From: a virus
IMG/VR virus record: IMGVR_UViG_3300030451_001154
Coordinates: 1-60,583 of that record
Strand: one strand, 5' to 3'
DNA: 60,583 bases
Shown: positions 18,457 to 26,179 of the stretch, one piece after another
Layout of the letters: every line of letters begins with the position of its first letter
How positions within the stretch are numbered: the stretch's first letter is position 1
Translations under genes and position numbers: made by a program
Notes under the pieces: generated by a model
Databases searched by the model: none
Seen by the model: the letters and a program-made list of their open reading frames with translations, nothing else
Told to the model about the DNA's origin: nothing

Positions 18457-20367
18457 CTATCCAACTTCACCCCAGTTTTGACCCATTTCAGCGTCAACTT
18501 CAAAGGGAATCTTAAGATCTGATATACAATTAGACATAATGTCTTTTATTTTATCTGAATCATCTTGATTTAATATGCTAAAACAAAGTTCATCATGCAC
18601 AGTTAGCATTGGACATAATCCCTCTTTGTAACAATCAACCATAGCTTTCTTAGTTTGGTCGGCACTCGACCCTTGAATCAGTCTATTCAATGCCTTGTAT
18701 GTGAATGCTCTTCTTATTCTACCTTTACCTCCATATTCAGATATCGCTTCTTTCATGGGTAAGGCTTTATTGTATTGATATGAAATAGGCTCGTACATAT
18801 TAAATCTACATTTACGACCCAACCAAGTTCTAATTACTCCACTATCTGCTGCTCGTCTCATAGCTTTTTCTGAAACTGATTTTAGAAAAGGAACTTTATC
18901 ATTATATTTATCTAATAAACTTGTTGCCTCTTCGATAGATAGATCTAGAATGTTCGCCAACTTAGCTTTACCCATGCCATACATTAAACCAAGGTTAACT
19001 GTCTTTGCTTGTTTTCTTGGTATACCAGCGATGTCTGCAACAATTTGATGAAAGTCGGCTTGACCTTCTTGATACAACTTTACAACATCATCAATTTGTG
19101 GATGTCTATCTATACCTGTCAAGGTGGCACAATAATGCACTAGCCATCTTGGTTCTTGTGAAGCATAATCAAAAGAACCCCATTTGTAACCTTCCTCTGG
19201 AATAAACAAACCACGGATTAATTTTTTTATCTCTGGGTCTCTAGCAGGAATCTGTTGTAAGTTGGGATTACTAGAACTGAAGCGGCCCGTTACTGTGCCG
19301 CCTCCGTCAGTACGAAGAGGATGAAAGTCACAATGTATACGACCATTATGAGAATGTTCAAGAATAGTGTCAACAAAAGTAGTATTTGCTTTGTTTATCT
19401 CTCGAATCTTTATAATCTTTTTTGCAATTGGGTGAGGATGGTTAGCAAGAAACTGTTTTGTAAACGCGGGAGACCCGGACTTTTCTGTGCGAGAATAAGA
19501 AAGACCCATAGCATCAAAGACCTTTGCTACAGATGTGGCGACCCAAGGTTCCATCGTAACTTTTGTTTCAGAGGCTATCTCATCAAGTAAATCTTTCTCT
19601 AATTTTGTTAGATATCGTTTTACTTGTTGAGCCTTATCTAAATCTACACGGACACCTTTTGTTTTCATGTCTAACAATACTGGAGTCAACTGTGTCTCTA
19701 AATTAAATATACTGGTACACTCTTCAGAAACAATTCTATCTTGCAAAATGTTCCAAAGTTTTAATGTTATCGAAGCGTCTTGTTCTGCATATGCACCAAC
19801 ATAACGAGGTGGTAATCTCCACATCTCAGACTTTGGATCTACACCAAACTCTTCTGCCGCACCTTTTAACATCTTTTCATCTTTATATATTTTTAAATAA
19901 TCTCCAGCGACAGAGTTTAAATTATAATATCTTCTGTTCTCGTCTAATATTGGAGCTGCTATCATTGTGTCCCTAATTTTACCCTTAACCTCTATATCCA
20001 CGGATCGTAACCACCCTAAGTCATACAGAGCGTTGTGAAACACAAATGTTTTTGTAGTATCAGAACATAAATCTTTTAACCAACCAAGCACTGGTCTTCT
20101 AGGCATATTCCCAACAGTATGTGCTATCGGAAAATACCAAGAGCTATCTCCCGCCGCCACGGCTATGCCTATAATGTGTCCATCTTTTCTACACCATCCA
20201 GGTCCAAGTTTTAATAGATTCGAGTCTTTGGTTTCTAAATCTATCGCTATGGTATCATACTGTGACAAGTCTGGAATAGTCTGTGGAGGTGTCCAATCAG
20301 AGTCAGCATTACCCCAAGATATATCCCTTATGTCTTGTTCTAGCAAATGATATTGTTCATTTGTCAT
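18457..20367 (-). CDS. polA: DNA polymerase I, family A with 3'-5' exonuclease
   Basis: 636 aa. The exonuclease has Exo I IDLETKD (Asp43, Glu45), Exo II HNALYDLGW and Exo III YAEQD (Tyr193, Asp197). The polymerase has motif A FDYASQEPR (Asp400, Glu405, Arg407), motif B RKQAKTVNLGLMYG (Arg451, Lys455) and motif C VHDE (His591-Glu593). There is no 5' nuclease domain. Leu459 stands where E. coli Pol I has Phe762. It is the replicative polymerase of the phage and the last gene of the leftward replication operon. Confidence 0.95.
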   Translation of the reverse strand: MTNEQYHLLEQDIRDISWGNADSDWTPPQTIPDLSQYDTIAIDLETKDSNLLKLGPGWCRKDGHIIGIAVAAGDSSWYFPIAHTVGNMPRRPVLGWLKDLCSDTTKTFVFHNALYDLGWLRSVDIEVKGKIRDTMIAAPILDENRRYYNLNSVAGDYLKIYKDEKMLKGAAEEFGVDPKSEMWRLPPRYVGAYAEQDASITLKLWNILQDRIVSEECTSIFNLETQLTPVLLDMKTKGVRVDLDKAQQVKRYLTKLEKDLLDEIASETKVTMEPWVATSVAKVFDAMGLSYSRTEKSGSPAFTKQFLANHPHPIAKKIIKIREINKANTTFVDTILEHSHNGRIHCDFHPLRTDGGGTVTGRFSSSNPNLQQIPARDPEIKKLIRGLFIPEEGYKWGSFDYASQEPRWLVHYCATLTGIDRHPQIDDVVKLYQEGQADFHQIVADIAGIPRKQAKTVNLGLMYGMGKAKLANILDLSIEEATSLLDKYNDKVPFLKSVSEKAMRRAADSGVIRTWLGRKCRFNMYEPISYQYNKALPMKEAISEYGGKGRIRRAFTYKALNRLIQGSSADQTKKAMVDCYKEGLCPMLTVHDELCFSILNQDDSDKIKDIMSNCISDLKIPFEVDAEMGQNWGEVG

Positions 20368-20641
20368 TTATTATTTCGCCTCCCAGAGCAGCGTATCCTA
20401 TGATATCTACCCAACTGTCGTCTTTGTTAATATCTTCAGCTAATCTTGCCACTTTTACCCCTATCATACAAGCTACTGCCTCTTCTGGAGTTATAGGCTC
20501 TTTTAATTTTTTTTCTAGTAAAATCGACCATATGTCAGCTATCCTTTGATGATTCTTTTTTACTGGCCCATAATCTTTTGCTCTTGGTCCATTAATTAAT
20601 TTTTCTGTTTCTTTTAAAAAATATTCTCTGTTTTTCTTCAT
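20357..20641 (-). CDS. DUF6378-type small phage protein
   Basis: 94 aa. INGPRAKDYGPVKKNHQRIADIW, ITPEEAVACMIGVKVARLAED and DSWVDIIGYAALG are the conserved blocks of the DUF6378 family (recalled), whose acid/His pattern recalls MazG/all-alpha NTP pyrophosphohydrolases. It overlaps helicase and polymerase on either side by a few bases. A role in nucleotide-pool control is possible but unproven. Confidence 0.75.
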   Translation of the reverse strand: MKKNREYFLKETEKLINGPRAKDYGPVKKNHQRIADIWSILLEKKLKEPITPEEAVACMIGVKVARLAEDINKDDSWVDIIGYAALGGEIINDK

Positions 20642-22173
20642 AAATTAAATCCGTATTGTTGTTGTGATTCTATTAAATGTAATGTCTTTTTTGCACGAGT
20701 CATCCCTACATAAAAAACTCTATACTCTGGGTCTTGATCCCATTGTTCAGTACAAGCTTTTGTGGAGTCTAACAATAAAGCTACATTATCCGCCTCTCCA
20801 CCTTTGGCTTTGTGTATTGTCGATACACGAATCCTCGGAGCTTTCGTTAGTATCCTCTCCCCTCTCTTTCTGACAGATACTATGTAAGCCACCTCTTGTT
20901 CCGATACTTTCAGAACTTTCTGCCAAGGTGTTTCTGATGTCGCTTTTAGATTGCAGTTGTTTATAATATCTTGAAGAGTATAGTTTTGATCTGATTCTAA
21001 AGAGGCTAGAACTTTTCTGCCCGCCTTTGTAATAAGATCTGGATGTATTAGTTTTGAAAATGGGAGTAACTCTTCTGTTGTCAATTCTTCCCCTTTGCAT
21101 AGTTTAAGCCATACCTCTATTGCATTCAAAACATTTGGTGATATAGACCAACCAGTGCCTTCTCTCCAGAAAAGATGTCCATCTTCTTTCAAACGTAAAC
21201 ATACTTTGTTTACTAAATAATTTGTTCTTGCAAGTATTAACCATTCGCCACTTGTTAAGTCTACATCAAGTATATCACGATACCAAGAAACAAATCCATT
21301 TTGGTTTTGGGGTTGCCATTTTTTATCTTCTCTGATTTTAACTTTTCTTATAAGTAAGTCTGCCATTTTATGTATTTCAATTGGTACACGAAAAGATTTT
21401 TTAAGAACTCTTTTATTTGGACTAGCTCCTAAAAATCTTTTTACATCCACACCCATCCAACCATAGATCGCTTGATCATCATCACCTGCATAGAAAACTT
21501 CTTTTGAATTAGGAACCAACACTTCCTTAACCATTCTCCATTGCAGAGGCACAAGATCTTGTGCTTCATCTATAATTAGCAAATCAAACTTTGGACTTGT
21601 CCCTTGACTGATAAATTTTTCTATCATGTCTATAAAATCTAATTTACCTTTTGCTCTTTTATATTTCACATAAGCATCGTTCAATAGTTCTAGTTGCTGC
21701 ACTTGTAGTTTTGAACTCCACTCTTCTGGTGTGTCCCAGTTTTGTTTAAACTCATCCATGACTGGCACTTGTTTAACTCTTGCCATTTGGATGATAGACA
21801 TGTATTTATCTCCACCTGCACCGATAGAAAACAAAGGACCGTCTTCTATATTTAATGTTTGTGATGATCTAAAATCTATACCTACGATCTTACCTAGCTC
21901 ATTGTAATCAGAGCCTCTGAACACATCTCTTGTGTTTAAACCAAGCCATTGAAAGGCTAAACTGTGTAAAGTTCTAAAATACTGTAAACTTTTATTATCT
22001 AATTGTAAGTCAAGCCAAGCACGATCTCTAGCTTCTGTGGCTGCTTTTCTACTAAAAGAAAAGAACCCTATCTTATCTGGAGCCATTCCAGTAGACATTC
22101 TATCTTTGACTATATTAATTAATGTTGTTGTTTTCCCCGTTCCAGGAGGCCCAAATATCGTTGTTTCATTCAT
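20638..22173 (-). CDS. SF1 (UvrD/Rep-like) DNA helicase
   Basis: 511 aa. Walker A GPPGTGKTT at residues 8-16, motif II LLIIDEAQDL, motif III FYAGDDDQAIYGW, motif V VSTIHKAKGGEADNV and motif VI VFYVGMTRAKKTL are all intact. UvrD/Rep-type enzymes are ATP-driven 3'-5' unwinding motors. It overlaps the primase gene by one base and the DUF6378 gene by four. It is probably the replication-fork helicase here because no DnaB-type helicase is present. Confidence 0.9.
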   Translation of the reverse strand: MNETTIFGPPGTGKTTTLINIVKDRMSTGMAPDKIGFFSFSRKAATEARDRAWLDLQLDNKSLQYFRTLHSLAFQWLGLNTRDVFRGSDYNELGKIVGIDFRSSQTLNIEDGPLFSIGAGGDKYMSIIQMARVKQVPVMDEFKQNWDTPEEWSSKLQVQQLELLNDAYVKYKRAKGKLDFIDMIEKFISQGTSPKFDLLIIDEAQDLVPLQWRMVKEVLVPNSKEVFYAGDDDQAIYGWMGVDVKRFLGASPNKRVLKKSFRVPIEIHKMADLLIRKVKIREDKKWQPQNQNGFVSWYRDILDVDLTSGEWLILARTNYLVNKVCLRLKEDGHLFWREGTGWSISPNVLNAIEVWLKLCKGEELTTEELLPFSKLIHPDLITKAGRKVLASLESDQNYTLQDIINNCNLKATSETPWQKVLKVSEQEVAYIVSVRKRGERILTKAPRIRVSTIHKAKGGEADNVALLLDSTKACTEQWDQDPEYRVFYVGMTRAKKTLHLIESQQQYGFNL

Positions 22174-23711
22174 TAGAATGGTGACTCCTCTTGCTTTATC
22201 TCTATTGGTTTCATCTGTATTTCTGCTCCAAACTCAGGTATCCACCATACTCTTATTGTTTTTGTTTTACCTTGTGATGTTTGAAATCTTTTAACAACAG
22301 AACTGTCTCCACTATTAATCTCTTTTATTCTTTCTTGAACTTGTGCTCTTGTATAATTATCAAACTTACGACTTCTTAAAAAATCCATCAAAGATTCTAG
22401 TCTAAAGTATGTTTTAGATTCTTCTGCCTCTGTAAAAGGTTTACCTAACACCACTTCTTCAAAGCTTTGTGCTTGAACTCTTCCAGTACAATACAACTCT
22501 AACAAAGACATAAACTGCCCTTTGTAAGTCAATTCCTCTGGAACAGATATTTCATTACAATTTTCAAGAAGACCATTGACTTGTACTTCCCAATCTCCGT
22601 CCTTCATTTTTGGTGGCATAAAATTTAACTGCTCCATACATGCTCTTTGAAATAATCTTGGAGTCTGTAGTTCTTCTGTTGTGAGTTCTAATCTTCTGCC
22701 ATCTATATCCAAGAACCAAAGACGAGGCTCTGATAAAATGACGGACAATCCACTAATTGATGGCATAGAGGTCATACCAATACCATGCTTCAATCCACGA
22801 CAAACTCCTTGATTACAATGAGAAGCCATAGGTTCTTCTTTACATGTATATTGATACTCTTTTTTCTCCAGTGTGTTTTGAATTGTAACTATTTCAGAAG
22901 CAGGTAAAGCTGGAGTAAAATGTTTTACATTCAACTCCTCCATCTGCGACTTCCAGTCATTAGGTCGAGACTTTTGTAAAAAAACACCTAACTGAAAAGC
23001 AGCTTTATTTCTACCACCTTCATGCACTCCGATACTTAATAAAGCACGAAGACACGGCACGAATCCTGGAAATAAATTAGCTGGCCCACCAATATTTATA
23101 TTCATAAATTGTTTTGGTAGACATGTTTGCTCTTTTATTTCTTCAATAAACTCCTCAAGCGTAGCCTCAATATAGCCATCTTTCTTTTGAATGACCGCGT
23201 ATCTGAGGGTTTTAGCATGATCAAAATAAGGAAGATTGATAAAATTACCAACATCCCCCCTTTCGACCAGAACTTGCTCCTGTTTTGGGAAAATCTCGCA
23301 ACGACCATGACCCAATCCAGCAGCAATCTCCGCAGCTTTATCACGAAAATCACTAGCATCCATCCACTCCTTAAAAAAGAAAAATATGTGTGCTCCGCCA
23401 CTTTTACTACGGCACACGATACATGGAACTTTGAGTTCCTTCAGTTTTGTGGCTAGACTAATATGGTCTAATGGATACTGATCAATGTCAAGAGCACCAA
23501 ATTTGCACTTGTTGTTTTCGTTAATTGGTATCGCTCCGACACCTTTTTTGCCATCAAGATGACCTTGTACTAATTCTAATGTTAATGGTTGTCTTACTAT
23601 AAATGATTTGGCTTTTTGTTTGCCATTCATTCTTTGGTTGGAAACATCTGTTTGTCCGTGTGCTTGACCGAACCCTTCAAATGCTTTTAAAAATTCTTCT
23701 GTTATATTCAC
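22173..23711 (-). CDS. AEP superfamily primase (TOTE type)
   Basis: 512 aa. FGALDIDQYP gives the metal-binding Asp75 and Asp77. RSKSGGAHIFFFF (102-113) with His108, and CEIFPKQ plus GNFINLPYF (138-163), complete the archaeo-eukaryotic primase pattern as in the TOTE primase domain. The C-terminal half has Cys-rich YTCKEEPMASHCNQGVCRG, perhaps a zinc site, and an unassigned end. It would make primers for the neighbouring PolA. The start is the ATG with GGAGTG upstream, and that site overlaps the T-run of the terminator at 23731. Confidence 0.85.
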   Translation of the reverse strand: MNITEEFLKAFEGFGQAHGQTDVSNQRMNGKQKAKSFIVRQPLTLELVQGHLDGKKGVGAIPINENNKCKFGALDIDQYPLDHISLATKLKELKVPCIVCRSKSGGAHIFFFFKEWMDASDFRDKAAEIAAGLGHGRCEIFPKQEQVLVERGDVGNFINLPYFDHAKTLRYAVIQKKDGYIEATLEEFIEEIKEQTCLPKQFMNINIGGPANLFPGFVPCLRALLSIGVHEGGRNKAAFQLGVFLQKSRPNDWKSQMEELNVKHFTPALPASEIVTIQNTLEKKEYQYTCKEEPMASHCNQGVCRGLKHGIGMTSMPSISGLSVILSEPRLWFLDIDGRRLELTTEELQTPRLFQRACMEQLNFMPPKMKDGDWEVQVNGLLENCNEISVPEELTYKGQFMSLLELYCTGRVQAQSFEEVVLGKPFTEAEESKTYFRLESLMDFLRSRKFDNYTRAQVQERIKEINSGDSSVVKRFQTSQGKTKTIRVWWIPEFGAEIQMKPIEIKQEESPF

Positions 23712-23730
23712 TCATCACTCCAAAAAATAA

Positions 23731-23762
23731 GGGCCACATACTTGGAGGAGCGTATGTGACCC
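23731..23762 (-). terminator. Intrinsic terminator/attenuator between SSB-like gene and primase
   Basis: On the minus strand an 11-bp stem (GGGTCACATAC / GTATGTGGCCC, one G-U pair) with a short loop is followed by TTATTTTTT. The stem pairs fully only in minus-strand RNA, because the wobble would be C-A on the plus strand. The T-run merges with the GGAGTG ribosome site of the primase gene, and the loop holds CTCCTCC. Confidence 0.7.
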
Positions 23763-23768
23763 CAATAG

Positions 23769-24548
23769 TTAAAACGGTGCTTCGTCACCCTTATCTGCCA
23801 TCTCGTCAGCAGAGGCGGCTGCCATTTTAACCTCCCCTTTCCTCACACTTTGATACATATTACGAGCTTCTAGCATCATACTTTCTATATCTTTAGTGAT
23901 TTCTGTAATACGGTCAAGTTTATAATTATACCATGTCCCTTGATCGTTACTTTCGGAAACTGTCGTAATCTTCCACGCAGTACCATAAAGAGGCATAGGT
24001 TTACCAGAGGGCAAACGAATACCATTCTTCAAAGTATTCCATCTTCTTGACACTTTTAATTGTGTCTTCTTCATGTCAAGAACTGCTGGAGCCATCTCAT
24101 TCTCACCTTTGGCAATCACGAGATGTTGGTGTGTTCTTACGAGTTCATTACCACTTGGTAACATTTCAATAGTCCCTTCACGATTGGTAAGATTGATATC
24201 TTTATCGTCTGGAGATAACTCCTTGATAAATCCACCACCAGTAGATCGTAATGCAAATTCTAAAAATTTCTTTTCAAAATATGCTGGAACAACAGTTAAT
24301 CCAGTATCTGCTTTATAGATCTCTCCACTAACTGTATTGAATATATCGCCTTGCTCAGCACCTTTAATATATAAAGGATCTTGCTTATTGAGTTGTGGCG
24401 ATAACGCCTGCAGAATCCTAATAAAAGGTATCTGCATATCTTCGGTTGTAAAATTCTCAAGACCAGCACCAGAGTCCTCTTCAAGTAACTTGTCGAGTTC
24501 TGATACCACAACCTCTGTGGTCTTTTTCTGTGCAACTTGTGTGTCCAT
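23769..24548 (-). CDS. Single-stranded DNA-binding-like protein
   Basis: 259 aa. The central beta-rich part (about residues 60-200) includes TGLTVVPAYFEKKFLEF and GRIR-free OB-like strands. The tail is acidic and ends DKGDEAPF, a terminal Phe after acidic residues as in SSB proteins that recruit partners. It lies between a conserved helical gene and the primase, polymerase and helicase genes, the usual place for a phage SSB. The family match is by layout and tail only, so this is moderately secure. Confidence 0.65.
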   Translation of the reverse strand: MDTQVAQKKTTEVVVSELDKLLEEDSGAGLENFTTEDMQIPFIRILQALSPQLNKQDPLYIKGAEQGDIFNTVSGEIYKADTGLTVVPAYFEKKFLEFALRSTGGGFIKELSPDDKDINLTNREGTIEMLPSGNELVRTHQHLVIAKGENEMAPAVLDMKKTQLKVSRRWNTLKNGIRLPSGKPMPLYGTAWKITTVSESNDQGTWYNYKLDRITEITKDIESMMLEARNMYQSVRKGEVKMAAASADEMADKGDEAPF

Positions 24549-25114
24549 TACTGACCTCCTTTAATTTTTGCACGATTACCCTGGTATACCCCAAACATAT
24601 CAAGATCAATTTCTTGACCGTTTTCGATTCTGTTCTTCGCCCAAGTTCTCAGAGTCATTGGATGTATGTGAGTTTTCTGTACTGGATTCAGACCTTGCTT
24701 CGTAAGATCATCAACCACGGCTCCCGCTACATTATCTTGACCCATATTAAATCCGACAACAACTTCATTCTTAATTATATCTGCTTCACCTATTGATCTT
24801 AGAAAAGCATAAGCTTCTTCTTTTCTAGCCTCTGGTATACGAGCAGACACAAATTTATCTATTGATACTTTGTTGCCATCTACTTGTAGACTCTCTACAC
24901 CAAGCTCTTCCATTAATGAAGGAATATCTTCCTCATCAACAGTTCGCTTCTTTTGTTTCAAGTCTTTAAGATAGTCTTCGGTTTCTTTTATTTGTTTCTC
25001 AACATCTATAGATAACCGAATAAGAGACGAAAGATTCTTCGTCTTGTCTTTGCTAATTTCAAACGCTTGAGGATTAGCTGCCTCTTCTTCAAATAGTGAA
25101 AACACATCACTCAT
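24548..25114 (-). CDS. Conserved early protein, helical, unknown function
   Basis: 188 aa. Residues 27-60 form a charged coiled coil (IDVEKQIKETEDYLKDLKQK), followed by a compact domain with ARIPEARKEEAYAFLRSIGE and HIHPMTLRTWAK. I recall this protein next to phage SSB genes but know no function. A clear AAAGGTAG ribosome site precedes the ATG. It may act with the SSB-like protein in recombination or replication. Confidence 0.65.
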   Translation of the reverse strand: MSDVFSLFEEEAANPQAFEISKDKTKNLSSLIRLSIDVEKQIKETEDYLKDLKQKKRTVDEEDIPSLMEELGVESLQVDGNKVSIDKFVSARIPEARKEEAYAFLRSIGEADIIKNEVVVGFNMGQDNVAGAVVDDLTKQGLNPVQKTHIHPMTLRTWAKNRIENGQEIDLDMFGVYQGNRAKIKGGQ

Positions 25115-25158
25115 AGTTCTACCTTTCTCAAATAAAGTTTATGCTCTTCAGCGGTTAA

Positions 25159-25190
25159 GATACGGCCCTACAGGAGTGGAGAGCCGTATC
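25159..25190 (-). other. RNA hairpin in the leader of the 188 aa gene
   Basis: GATACGGC and GCCGTATC form a perfect 8-bp stem with a 16-nt loop. On the minus strand the loop reads tCTCCaCTCCtg, rich in sequence complementary to ribosome sites. It sits 45 nt before the start codon of the 188 aa gene and has no T-run, so it looks regulatory rather than a terminator. Confidence 0.5.
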
Positions 25191-25291
25191 GATATGTATT
25201 AACTATTAACATAATCGTTAGGTGAGGAAATGTACGGATCTAGGAGTGTCGTCCAGACCCGGAAAGGAAACCCCACCCAACTAATCGACAA

Positions 25292-25459
25292 CTAGCCTAC
25301 CTTTTTGATTTGCTTGTTGTCAACTTCTTTTTCATATTCTCTTTTTGTGAGAAATGAAATCGTTCCGCCGACAGACCTATCATTTCTGTCAGCTAATTCT
25401 TTTAACTTTGTCCAAATACTAATCGGTACTGCTACTGATTTCCATTTACTCGGATCCAT
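25292..25459 (-). CDS. Small ribbon-helix-helix-like regulator
   Basis: 55 aa (MDPSKWKSVAVPISIWTKL...), with AAGGACGACAA ahead of the ATG. A beta strand KSVAVPI is followed by two helices (SIWTKLKELADRND, SVGGTISFLTKREYEKEV), the layout of Arc/CopG ribbon-helix-helix repressors. It is the first gene after the promoter at 25682 and heads the replication operon, so it may be a self-regulating early repressor. The call rests on fold pattern only. Confidence 0.6.
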   Translation of the reverse strand: MDPSKWKSVAVPISIWTKLKELADRNDRSVGGTISFLTKREYEKEVDNKQIKKVG

Positions 25460-25681
25460 TTGTCGTCCTTCCTAATTAATGATGAGGTAGGGGAGAAACC
25501 AAGGGAATCCACAAAAACCTTGGAACCTACCTCATCTTTTTTCGCAATTCGTTTGAGTGGTCTGGAGCTAATGTGGGAAATAAAAAAAACCACAATCAGA
25601 CTCCTCAAACTGGCATCTCGGTGGCAAGGAGGAGGGTTATGCGAACCCCTATGAAAAAACCACTTTGATGTTATCTTAACT
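25460..25681 (-). other. Structured 5' leader of the replication operon
   Basis: No gene fits this 222-nt stretch. On the minus strand it holds three stem-loops in order: GGGTT/AACCC near 25640; an interrupted stem GTTTGAG..GTCTG / CAGAC..CTCAAAC between about 25550 and 25612; and GATGAGGTAGG / CCTACCTCATC at 25481-25536 with an inner CCAAGG/CCTTGG. The last lies directly before the AAGGA ribosome site of the RHH gene. Confidence 0.55.
25481..25542 (+). terminator. Possible rightward terminator or leader stem
   Basis: An 11-bp perfect inverted repeat (25481-25491 with 25526-25536) is followed on the plus strand by TTTTTT. Read rightward it is a terminator-like element, although no rightward gene lies upstream. 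Read leftward it is the innermost stem of the operon leader. It may block antisense transcription. Confidence 0.4.
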
Positions 25682-25709
25682 CTTATCACAACTATACCCA
25701 CTTTGTCAA
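25682..25709 (-). promoter_or_regulatory. Sigma70-like promoter of the replication operon
   Basis: Minus strand: TTGACA at 25704-25709, 16 nt, then GATAAG at 25682-25687. The -35 is perfect and the -10 matches four of six. It lies just beyond the stop of the nuclease gene and points at the structured leader, RHH gene and replication genes. Confidence 0.45.
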
Positions 25710-25717
25710 ATAAAAAC

Positions 25718-26179
25718 TTATATTTTTTTTCGTTCTTTTTTTAGTAGGTTAAATGTATGTTTTTGACTTTCATACAAAGAGCTTTGCCATGTTCTTTTTA
25801 CATCATCTTCATTCATAAAATCATTCATGTGAATTTTTTTACTTACCTTTTGTAATTTTTCAACATTAAAAAAGAGAACTGCTTTTTGTCTGATGGAACA
25901 CAAAGCTATGATGTCACAATCTTTTTTTGTGTAGGCCCGTTTGTCTCCACCTTTTGATGTAGAAAAGTTAAATAGCTTTTTATCATTCAACCATGTTGCT
26001 GTCTTCACTTCTATTCTTTGAGGCACAAGTAAACTATCGTCTATTGACTTACACGCTATGATATCTGTGCCATCTTGTTTAACCAAGGAACATTCAACAC
26101 CCATCATTGATAAAGCATAAACAACGAAAGCTTCTCCCGCCGTGCCTATCATCTTTTCCCCTCTTATGTCTTTAGCCAT
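25718..26179 (-). CDS. PD-(D/E)XK nuclease-fold protein
   Basis: 153 aa. GTAGEAFVVYALSMMG (Glu16), QDGTDIIAC (Asp39) and RIEVKTA (Glu57, Lys59) give the E-D-ExK core of a PD-(D/E)XK nuclease, as in resolvases and RecB-like endonucleases. It overlaps the SNF2 helicase gene by 16 nt, suggesting that the two act together on DNA. No specificity can be read. Confidence 0.7.
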   Translation of the reverse strand: MAKDIRGEKMIGTAGEAFVVYALSMMGVECSLVKQDGTDIIACKSIDDSLLVPQRIEVKTATWLNDKKLFNFSTSKGGDKRAYTKKDCDIIALCSIRQKAVLFFNVEKLQKVSKKIHMNDFMNEDDVKRTWQSSLYESQKHTFNLLKKERKKI

